Of a stretch of DNA of 64,000 nucleotides, positions 1-9,749 are shown one piece after another. Position 1 is the first letter of the stretch. Each line of letters opens with the position of its first letter. A program made the position numbers and the translations under genes. The DNA comes from Cryptomeria japonica (Eukaryota; Streptophyta; Pinopsida; Cupressales; Cupressaceae): positions 141,827,872-141,891,871 of the forward strand of contig NC_081413.1 in NCBI RefSeq assembly GCF_030272615.1, given 5' to 3'. Below the pieces are notes generated by a model. It was not told the DNA's origin, searched no databases, and worked only from the letters and a program-made list of their open reading frames with translations.

Positions 1-603
1 GGAGTTGATGCATCTGAGTACTTAAGCAAGCTAAAAGATAAAGAGCTTACTACAAAGATGATAGAAGAGGTACAAAAAGCTCTCACTATATGAAAAGTAA
101 AGCTTGTCAAAATCATTGCTGAGTTGTCCCCTCAACTCAAGCATATTCTTTATTTATTTCAGAAACTTTGTACATTTTCCTTATTCATTAAAGATATCAA
201 GAATAAAACTGATGCAATTGAGAAAGAGATCACCGATCTCTCCAATAAGTTGACCACTGAGCCTAATTTAGTTCAAAAATTTTATACCAATCTTCAAAAG
301 CTCATGGCTCAATAGTTAGAACTCAGAAATGAAGAGCATAAGATTAGGATGGATATAATGACCCTTTAGAGATTATTCCTTCCTCATCTCTCATCAGTTC
401 AAGAGTAGATTAACCGAGCTACACGCCTATCAACTACATAAGAGGGAAGCACTCTTGATGGCTTAATATCACTATTGGCTGATATTCAAGCACAAAATTA
501 TTTAATGGAAAGTGTAAAGGATGCATTCTCAGTCACACTCACCGATGCCCGGAACAAGTATAAATCTATTTTTGATCAGTTACCGCCCCTGGCTGGAAAT
601 TAA
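1..603 (+). pseudogene. Decayed coiled-coil ORF from the 3' end of a copia-type element
   Basis: One reading frame (frame 1) runs from the window edge to a TAA at 601-603, broken by in-frame stops at about 91, 313, 367, 406 and 439. The translation is rich in Lys, Glu, Leu and Gln with coiled-coil character (for example DAIEKEITDLSNKL) and ends in a hydrophobic FDQLPPLAGN. It is followed by purine-rich GGGGAG blocks and then a copia-type LTR. That is where Sirevirus-like copia elements carry an extra ORF or an extended pol C-terminus, so I infer such an origin. No catalytic motif is visible and the N-terminus lies outside the window. It is clearly not functional. Confidence 0.5.
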
Positions 604-965
604 GTTTTTGATGTTTGTCAAAAAAGGGGAGTAATAATACCTATGATACTACATAAGGGGAGTAATATACTATATTTGGAGAGTGATACAATTTTGGTAA
701 TACAGTTTTGAGTATTGTATACAGGGGAGTATACCGTGCAGAGCATGCAGAGCTAGCAGAGCACACAAGCATAGAATAGAACCGAGCATGCAACATTCAA
801 GTAATATACAGAATAATGATAAAGGGAGTATATCTGCATATACTATTTCATTAACTATTGTATATATTGTCAAGTGTAGTCATTTTGCAAAGTATATAGA
901 TTTTTGAGTTATGACTTTGAAAGTAGTTTTTGTCAAACATCTCAACTAATGTCAAAAGGGGAGAT
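604..965 (+). other. Purine-rich spacer with repeated polypurine-tract-like blocks
   Basis: No coding potential. GGGGAG blocks preceded by A-runs recur at about 625, 655, 723 and 955. The last, AAAAGGGGAGATTA at about 954-967, sits directly before the LTR and is the best polypurine-tract candidate. Multiple PPT-like blocks before the 3' LTR are typical of some plant copia elements. Confidence 0.5.
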
Positions 966-2125
966 TATTACTACTTATCAAGTTGCCATTAGTTTTTATA
1001 TTCAAAGTCATACTATATATTCTAGTCAGTTAGCACTACCGAATCATGCAGTCGGTATAAACAGAGAAGTCGATATGCACAGTCTAGTCAGTTACAGAAG
1101 AAAGCAATCACAGAACACAGTATACACCTAGCTGTCTACCAAGTATCTTTTTATGGCTACCGAGCAGTAAAGTTAACACACCGAGTTGATATTCACTGAG
1201 TGAAACGTGTTACCAGATACATTGAACTTGAACATGCATATGAAAACATGTTACAAGAATCGAGGCACATCTAACCATTATACATTGGAAATTGCACTAG
1301 AAGATTATGTATGATTACAAGGACAATCTAACCAATGAAGTATTTTGTTTAGTTATTCATTCAAGGAATCTTGTTTGTAAGATCGAAGCAATGAATTGGA
1401 TCACCATTTTAAGAGATCTATTTATACAACATGGATAAAAGAGCAAGGTGTGTGCATATATGTATGAAGGAAGACTGTTACAGAGACATAGAGGTCACCA
1501 AGAAGGTTTTTAGAGAACAGTCGAAGAACAAAGTAAATAGAAGGGTTTACTGAGTTACTCTATGGGTTACCGAGGTATGCTATAAGCAAGGTAATCTTAT
1601 TCTGAGCACATAGAATCTGCTATAACATTTCAGATGTAAAGTTGCAGATGTTTGTAATGATTTTATTGTAATATTGTGAAGTTGAAAAAGAAACCTTTAA
1701 CAAGGTAAAAGACTCTAACCAAGTCTATAAATTGTAAAGCCTCTAACCAGGTGCAGCATTCAGAATAATGTTGTGAAATCCTTTAGCAAGGTAGATTTAA
1801 CAGATCTTGTTACTCCTAATAGGGTAAGCTATTAGAAATAGCTAAATGTAGCTCTAACCAAGCAATCTTTATTATTGCAGTAATGAAGTTGTGGGTGCCA
1901 TCCCCACCACAGTTTTTCTCTCTAACCAAGAGTTTCTGCGTAACCCAAATATATGTGTTATGGAGTGAATCATGTATGATTGTTATCTGTTTGTTTTAAC
2001 TTTATTTTATGTTACTGCAGTATTATGTTTATGCATAATAGTAAGGTTATTATTAAAGAAAAGTTTTGGAGTACTGATTCACCCCTCCCCTCTCAGTACA
2101 CTAGCTTTCCATATTGGGCCTAACA
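966..2125 (+). mobile_element. Copia-type 3' LTR, degraded
   Basis: The LTR begins just after the purine tract, where TATTACTACTTATC stands in place of the expected TGTTA start, and ends CCTAACA. Just before the end is the cytosine-rich motif GATTCACCCCTCCCCTCTCA, which also closes the well-defined solo LTR at 25649-26711, so the two belong to related copia-type groups. The 3' half repeats the phrase CTCTAACCAAG several times (about 1710-1935). The right target duplication cannot be tested because the 5' end of the element is outside the window. There is no gene in this stretch; the short ORF at 904-1131 crosses the LTR border. Confidence 0.6.
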
Positions 2126-3349
2126 GGGTGATGTGACATGGATAACAATTGGTGCTCACAATTGAGGATAATCACTTAAAAATAAATTTTTGCATAAAGA
2201 CAATATATAGAACATTTCATATACCAAAACTCTAACTACATAGAAAAAACCCAAATGAGCATTTTATGAAACGAGACACTTCAACACAATAATAGCTAGT
2301 AAGCATTATAAATGATTAAAAAATTATAAAGAATAGTTGGTATTTCTTTGAAAAAAAAAAGGCATAAAGAATTTATTGATGATATCCCTAATAGAGTGCT
2401 ACTAAGAATGCATTAGTTTAATATTTTGACAACATACAAGCCCCATATTGAGGGTTTTCGATATTCTTATATAACCATCATTTGCATATATCAAATGAGT
2501 TTTAAAGAACAAAAAACAAGAAAACATGCATACAATCCTATAAAAAATCAAACACATTTATTTGGTTGTTCCTATTTTTGTTCCTCTCTCGTAGTGGCTT
2601 GGGACTAATGCAGTGTATTTCTTCTTCTGGGGATTGATTTTTTGTTTCACCTATGAAAATGGAGTGCAAAATTTACTTTCTCACTTGGCTTCCATCTATT
2701 GCATATCTAAACAACCATAAATTATAAAGAATCAAGCAAAAAAAATTTAAAGAAATATGAAAAAGAAAGAAAAAAAAGCTTAATACTTGAAGGATGGTAG
2801 GATCTACAAAAGGAACTCTTCCCCAAAATTGAAAGAAACAAAAGAATGCGGAGATGGAATAATGCAATTAATTGAGCATCTAAAATAGTTAAAGAACAAA
2901 TTATTGAAAAGAAATTGATGTGGAGAAAGTAACTATTTTTTTATTTTTTTTTCCCAACATGCCATCTAAGTCACAAATACCCTCACCCAAGATATAACCA
3001 ACAACAAAATATTTCTTGTTAACTGTCAAGCCATTGCATCGTTAATTTTCTTGTTAATTTACACCACTTTTATTTTGACTTAATTTCTGATATAAGTATT
3101 GCTTGATAGTTGCTCTAAATTGTAAAAGAAAAAAAAATTCTCACAAAGTGATAAGAAATATTGCATGCCACATAGGTCAAGCTCTCATTTATGAACAACA
3201 TTAAAATATTTGGGGAATTTTGATGTTAAATCATTCATTAACCTTGCCATTCTTTAAACTCCTCACTTATTGTTCATGAAAAGAAATGAATAAAATTCTA
3301 TGGTGATTATTCAATGTGTTATGAAAAAGAAATCGAATTGTTGGAATTT
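2126..3349. other. AT-rich sequence without recognised features
   Basis: No convincing gene, LTR terminus or repeat seen. It contains short A and T runs (about 2350 and 2938-2952). The open frames here are short, lack motifs and are expected by chance in AT-rich DNA. Confidence 0.5.
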
Positions 3350-4070
3350 GTAGTATATACTTGATCCCATTTTACAAAAATTAGAATTGTTTGAATCTTT
3401 CTTGGTATCCCATTGTTATAGAGAAGTTAATAAGATTGCAGATTATTTGGCAAATTTAGCCATTGATAGCAATGCTAATCAACGAGAGGTGGGTTTTGAG
3501 GAAATTCCTTGTAGGGTATGGGAAGGTTTGCAGCAATAGTCATGTGATTTTCTTGAGTAACGTCAATGTAAAATTTTATGATGATAATTATTCACGCTTT
3601 CCCCTTTCATTTTCAGTATTCATGTTCGTTGTCTGGAGAAGAGTTTGAGGTCATGGTATTTGATATAATAGTATTTTTCCAAAGGTTTTTTGATACTTTC
3701 TTTTTTGGCAGGAAGGTTTTTGGCTCATGGGATTTGGCATAGGGCTTTGGAAAATTTTGTCTTCTTCCATTGATAGCAGCTATGGAGTCTACATTTGAAA
3801 ATTATCCGATGGGTTCTTTTTGGCAAATTGTCATATGGGCTCTATGCAAAACTGATATTTTATGTGTTGTGACTACATTTTGTATGTGGTTTTGGGCGGG
3901 GTGTATAAATTGATCCATTAGATACTATAGGTTTATTTTATGAGCTGTGACCAGAGGTTTTCTTCCCAGGGTTCTTTCTTCTAGTATACTCTTTGAATCC
4001 TGTGTAAAAAATAAAAAATATTAATAAAAAAGTTTAGTGGAATAATCCACTTTTATTGAAAAAAAAAAAA
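3350..4070 (+). mobile_element. 3' end of an L1-type LINE, 5'-truncated, with poly-A tail
   Basis: A frame at 3378-3539 reads HCYREVNKIADYLANLAI, the C-terminal motif of the RNase H domain found in plant L1-type LINEs (RE-NK-AD-LAN-A), and ends in TAG at 3537-3539. About 520 bp of non-coding 3' UTR follows and ends in an A12 run at 4059-4070, as expected for target-primed insertion. Upstream reverse transcriptase sequence is missing, so this is a 5'-truncated copy. The exact 5' border and target duplication were not resolved. Confidence 0.75.
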
Positions 4071-6543
4071 TGATCAACAAAATAGATGATGAGACAATCG
4101 ATCAAAGTAGTTCACAAATCATCAAAATACAAAGAAGAGTTTTATTTGGGGAATTACAAACAACCCCAACTTTTAATAAGAACATTAAGGAGGCATAAAT
4201 GGTATTTCTACAAATTATCTATAGCTCATCTTGCAAGAAATGACTTTATCCTATTATACGTGCACGGCATTAGTTCATATGATTTGTTGTATGATGGCCC
4301 TTGCGATGCTCAAATGATATTTTGAATACCCTGAATTTTTGAATATTCTCTCCATCCAACATATTATACATTGCTTGTAGTGCCAACTTGACTGATCCAC
4401 TTCCCTACATTTTTAACTTCCAAGCATTTGTTTTCATTTACATGGAATATTCTATATAGAGAGTGCAATTTTTTTTATAAACTTCTTATAGTAAGATTGT
4501 GTAAATATCAAGAAAATCATCTTCTCATGTTTCAAATTGATCCTTATGTTTAAAATTAATTTTATGGTAAGTGTTGGATAATGGATAGTAAAAACTCTTC
4601 CCACTCCTATTTATCTGTGGAATGGTTTGACAAAGAATTACACATGATAACTCGCATTAATATATCAATTCCACAATATATAGATTGGCATATATAAACA
4701 CCACAAATAAGAATTGATATTATTAATTAATATTATTATTTTAGTCTATGTTGGAAAGCAAATAAGAAGTAAGATTTTAATCCTCAAAAAGTAGTCTCTT
4801 GTATGGTATCTCTCAACTCTATACACTTATATAGAGTCTAAAGAGAACAGTTCAAATATAGATTCTAGTCAAAATCAATGTGCATCTATATATCACGATA
4901 ATTATCTATATTCATTATTATGTCCTTCTATAGTCAAGTATGTTTACTTATAAGATGATTTAGTTTAGATGCTTCACCTAGGAAAAGAATTGATCCTTTG
5001 GTGGGATCATCAATCATATTGGTTGTCAAATCTTTGTTGTTAGTTGATTGTGGTTAAAGTTTCACTAGAATTTGTGATTCAATAATGATAGGATTAACTA
5101 TTAGCACTTTTGTATGGTTATGAATTTTGGATAATTGATTTCACGATCTTTTAAAATTGAGTTTTGAGTATAAGTGTGGATACACAAACTTATTGCAAAT
5201 ATATGAAGTAACATAATATTAACTATTAAGGTCATAATTAATAGAAATAACAAGTGAAAACACTATCTAGACCATGAATTATACCAACACAAGAATAAGT
5301 AGTTCTACCATAAGGTGGATGAACTAAGAAGTATTAGAATAGTATTGCTTAAAAAAACCATAAGGTATACATTTTGATATGATAATGATTTGACAAATAT
5401 ACTATTCCTATGGTTTTACAGATGACTTGGGTATTGATCATGCTCTTGGAAGTTTATAACTATTGTGTTAAGTATTTTGATGTTTAGAGGATTTTTATGT
5501 GAGCTTGTTGATGCATGTCAGTTTCTATCTAGGAGGAAGTCCTCTTCGATTATGATACCTTATTTTATAGAACTCCATTACAATGGGACCTCACTTGGAC
5601 TTGTATTAAGGTTTTTGTATCTTGAGGTATGGTGATGATATTTTGACTACTATTTTATAGGGATATACACTCTTCGTTGATGTCCCTCTTATAGATTGAG
5701 TCAAGATTGGATGACAACTTATGTGTAAGTTTGGTTGGATATCTATGCCTAGAGAGAGATATCTAGGATTGTGTTATTGTTAACAAAATCTACATTAACT
5801 TTATTCTCATGTGCAAAATGATCTTAAGGTGTATAAAACCTTAGTATATAAGGAAGAAAAAATAAGTATTACTTTGATAAGACAAATAACATTCATTTGG
5901 TGGGAAATTTATGTTACCCTTATTTATTAATAAGATGAGGGTTTTTCTATGTGGGAGTTCTAGATGTATATTCTATAAGTGATACCTTGGAAGGAGAATT
6001 GTATGTGACTTTGATCCTATTTGGAAGTGGGTACATAGGTAGTCTTTGGGTGAAGGATACCATTGTAACCTCAAGTCTCTATGTGAAGGTTTAGGGTATA
6101 ACTCTAAGGTTTGAGGTTGTTCTTATACTTGTTTGACCTCGCCTCTTTAGTAGGCTTTAGTTTGAGGCTAAAAATGTATTAGATAGTTATGAATGAATTA
6201 AAAAAACTTTGATAACTTGTATTTACTATTGAAATAAAATTAGACTAATAAAGTTTAATGAGGTGAATAATGAGTATTTTTATTTGCTATAAATGGTCCA
6301 CTTGTTGTAGCTATATGTCTAGTTTTGAGCTGATCTTGTGATGACATTCTTGAAAGTTGAATATGACATTTGTAATAAAAAACTATAAGTATACTTGTGT
6401 AAGGTTGGGCATATTTTTCTTTGTATCATTTTAATAAAGAATGTGTTTCTAATAACAACTTTAACGAAATGAGTGGTTTGACTACTTTATAATTTGTATT
6501 TGTTTATGCATACCAATTGAGTATCTAGGCCATTTCATATGGG
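4071..6543. other. AT-rich sequence without recognised features
   Basis: I found no gene or element termini here. The 79-codon ORF at 4086-4325 has no recognisable motif. The right edge is the insertion site of Gypsy-1. The continuation of this pre-insertion sequence is at 42877. Confidence 0.5.
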
Positions 6544-6548
6544 TTCAG
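6544..6548. repeat. Target site duplication of Gypsy-1, left copy (TTCAG)
   Basis: TTCAG lies immediately before the LTR start TGTCATAACCC and recurs immediately after the 3' LTR end at 42872-42876, 36.3 kb away. A perfect 5-bp duplication is standard for Ty3/gypsy integration. Confidence 0.9.
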
Positions 6549-7457
6549 TGTCATAACCCTCATTTATCACTTTTGATTTGATACTATTACTATTATATCT
6601 TTTTGTGGTTGAGATATTGAATATGGTTGAATAATTATTATAAAAGGTTAAATAATGGACCTACGTACACACTTGGAGAATATAATTTAAATAGGCATTA
6701 TTTAATTTCTCATTTTCAAATAGGCACATGTTGTAGGAGAAATTAGAAGCTTCTAGAGGAATCTTCATTCTTTAATTTCCTTGCATGTAACTTCCCCCAC
6801 TAAGTTATTAATCAATTTTGCATGGATCCAATATTGGAAAAGAATCTCATTTTCAATTAATTTCTCTAGATAGTGGAATTGAGGGATTTTTTCTATATAG
6901 TGTATGCAAGTTTTTGAAAAGAGGTAGTTGATTATTTTTGAAGATAAAATTTCCCAAGTTATTAGAAGTAGTAGGTTTTTCTTTGTAGTCACATTTCATT
7001 GTAGGATTGTTAAGTAGTTGTTTTGAAGAAATTTCATAAAGTTGCAAGGAAGGATCAAGGGAGGCTAGCTTGAAGAATTTGTAGGGGATTCTACATCGAG
7101 CTTCAAGTATCCAGGTTCTCCTCTTTTAATTGACATGTGTGAACTTTGTATTTTGCAAGAAATAGTTTATTCTCTCTCATAAAATTTATTTCATATAAAA
7201 GATCTACCATCTTAGTTAATTAGAAAAGTTAATCAAGAAAATTCTATTAATTCTTTGTTGTTTTAAGAAAAGAAAAAAAAGTAAACCTTTTCTCCTTAAA
7301 AATGCATATAACGATATCTATTTAATTAATTAATTTTTCTTTAGGAAAAAAGAAGGAAACAGATCTGCTTTTGCTTTCCTTTCTTTTTAAGTCTAGATTT
7401 GTGCAAAAATCCTATTTTTCCTATTTAGTTATTTTTCCAAGAATTAATTCTTCTCTC

Positions 7458-7700
7458 TGTGAATAAAATTACCCATGCATGAATCTTTGTTTTCTTGTTT
7501 TTATTCTTTTCTTTCATGTGAATAAAAATTATTTACCCATGTATGAATCTTGTTTTGAATAAAAAAAATTATTTACCATTGTATGAATCTTGTTTTCTTC
7601 TTTTCTTCCTGTGAATGAAACTTACTAGGAATAAAGATTAATTTCCTTTGTATGAATCTTGTTTCTTGTTTTTATTCTTTTCTTTCCTCTGAATAAAACT
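7458..7700 (+). repeat. Four-copy tandem repeat (about 60 bp) present only in the 5' LTR
   Basis: Four imperfect units share CCCATGTATGAATCTTGTTT plus a TTTATTCTTTTCTTTC tail and TGTGAATAAA head. The 3' LTR lacks about 370 bp here: it passes from GAATTAATTC straight to CTCTCATGAGAG (about 22355-22375). The short direct repeat TTAATTC at both edges suggests that the 3' LTR copy lost the segment by slippage or recombination. Confidence 0.75.
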
Positions 7701-7951
7701 TATCACTCTCCCAGAAGCTTATTTTATTCCAGAGAGTAAACCCATTTCTCTCTCTCTGAACATTGATTGATCATCTTAAAACCCTTAATTAATTCATTCC
7801 CCTCAATAAATGACTATTGCTCTCATGAGAGAAATTTCATTTGTATTTATTGTCCTTTGAGAAAATAAAATAAAATCTCCCCTTTGTTTTATTTGCCTCA
7901 ATTCCAAGCATAATGTAAAGATGCAATATTTATTTTAATAACTTACGATAC

Positions 7952-7976
7952 AAAATAATAATAATAATAATAATAA
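7952..7976 (+). repeat. (AAT)n microsatellite
   Basis: About eight AAT units. The same microsatellite is at 22500-22522 in the 3' LTR, so it is ancestral to the element. In the 5' LTR it marks the left edge of the extra DNA. Confidence 0.85.
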
Positions 7977-8003
7977 CAAGTGCCACATAGTGGCGAGTAC
8001 TTG
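7977..8003. repeat. Hairpin at the left edge of the LTR insertion
   Basis: CAAGT and GCCAC (7977-7986) pair with GTGGC (7990-7994) and ACTTG (7999-8003), with a 3-base loop ATA and a 4-base bulge GAGT. It lies exactly at the junction with the LTR microsatellite. Confidence 0.7.
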
Positions 8004-8713
8004 CCTCTTGATTTGTAGTTGAAATAGTAATTTTTGTTATAGTTATTGAATTTTTTTATTAATTATATAACTAATATAGTGTTGGACTATGATAAATTAC
8101 AATTTTTTTGGTAGATAACCTTCTTGCTATGTGAGGATCAAATATTTGGCTGTTCAATGTCATTTTGTTAGGGAGTAGGTATATATTAGTGATTATTTTA
8201 CAAATCGTAGAAGTCCTATAGCGTTTACATGGTGCAAGCATCCAATAGTTTTACTATTAGATGCATGAGTTGTATTTTTTATGTCTATTATAAACTCTAT
8301 CATAGTACATGCAAAATTTGGGCCACTTTAGATCATTGTTGTATGACATGAGGGCTTCTCTTAGTGCAACATTAATGTGGCTATAATTATAAAATATTTG
8401 GTGAATAACACATTAACAACTATATTTGAATTGTGCTATGTGGAGGTTGTACACTATAGTGTATAGTTTAATTCCTACAGGAATCTAACTGAAACTAATT
8501 CCTCATAAGTCTGTTGCTGAATTAATTAAAAACTTCTTATTACCATTTTGCATGTCTCTTCTTTTAATTATAGACTTGGAAACAAGTGTACAAAGAAGTT
8601 ATCTGAATATATGAATGATCTCTATGAAGGAAAAGTCTATGCCCTACTTCAGGCAACAATCTTACCTTAAACTTAGGTGGTGCTCAGGATTTGAGGTGCG
8701 GTCTAATTTAGTT

Positions 8714-8809
8714 GGTATCTAAAATTGGCACATGGATTAGCCTAGTCTTATTTATGGCTTGGGTATCTAAAACCGGCACATGGATTAGCCTAGCCTTATT
8801 TATGGTTGT
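8714..8809 (+). repeat. Two-copy 48-bp direct repeat
   Basis: Two tandem units, 8714-8761 and 8762-8809, share GGCACATGGATTAGCCTAG and TTATTTATGG with a few mismatches. Just downstream, GATGTTGCATGCTAACT is also repeated (about 8859 and 8900). Confidence 0.8.
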
Positions 8810-9104
8810 CTAAAAGCTGCATTCTGACTGGAAGTGGAACTCAGTCTTTGGTAACTGATGTTGCATGCTAACTTGAACTGTTACCCAATACCTAGTAATT
8901 GATGTTGCATGCTAACTAGAACTTAATCCAAAAGACAAAAAAAAAAAAAAAAATATTCATAAAAATCATCACAACTATGTCACTTTTATTCACAATGATT
9001 ACTAAAATTGTATGATTTTGAATTTTAATTTCTAAAGATTAATCTTTAGATCTACACCTATAGAAATCAATCAAATCACATCTATATGGTTCAAAATTAT
9101 AATT

Positions 9105-9236
9105 GAAGCAACAACAACAGAAGGAGGTGGTAGAGGAAGAGCACTAGCAATACAACAAGGGAGTCCCCCACAGCAGCGTAATCCTCGAAGGCCACTGGGA
9201 GATATTGGAAATATCACTGGTCACATCACATCGTGA
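9105..9236 (+). pseudogene. Fragment resembling a plant B-type cyclin N-terminus
   Basis: An open frame of 43 codons plus TGA contains RNPRRPLGDIGN preceded by a Gly/Arg/Gln-rich stretch (GGGRGRALAIQQ). Plant mitotic cyclins have a conserved N-terminal motif of the type RN-R-LGDIGN, so I infer a captured cyclin fragment. No in-frame Met lies close upstream, and no cyclin box follows, so it is a fragment and not a gene. Its position inside the extra DNA of the 5' LTR suggests it travelled with that insertion. A chance match of a short Arg/Gly-rich peptide is possible. Confidence 0.45.
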
Positions 9237-9570
9237 AGCAATGTTCCAAAAAATGAATCTGTATCAAGGTATCATGCTTCATATATTTAACATTGTTCAT
9301 ATTTTCTTGTTTGCTTGGTCTTTTGTTTGTTCTTATAAGCTTCATCCTGGTAAATAGTTTTAGCACAAAGGAGAAAAGTAAGAGAATGAAACAAAAAAAT
9401 TGTAGGATTATCTTGCACTCACATCCAACCAAATATGGAGGCTCTAATGCAAAACCAAAAAATCTTATATTTTAGAAAATACCTCATGTAAATCAATAGG
9501 TTGTAAAAAATAATTGCCCTAAATTAGGAATACGACTATTCTGATAAATGACAGTCAAGCTTATAAACAA

Positions 9571-9715
9571 TTAGATTTTACATGACTAATTGTAAACCTT
9601 AAATAATGCAATAATAAGAAACATTATTGCCCTTGTGATGATTTAGTTTTTACATGACTAATTGTAAACCTAAATAATGCAATAATAAGAAACATTATTG
9701 CCCATTTATAGAAAT
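9571..9715 (+). repeat. Two-copy 72-bp direct repeat
   Basis: CATGACTAATTGTAAACC starts at 9581 and again at 9653, each followed by TAAATAATGCAATAATAAG and AAACATTATTGCCC. The copies are nearly identical. Confidence 0.85.
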
Positions 9716-9749
9716 AACTTCAATGACAATTACTGCTCATCTCATACAA

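Noticed and set aside
4086-4325. 79-codon ORF
   Set aside because: No motif, no neighbours and no conserved copy in the window; such lengths are expected by chance.
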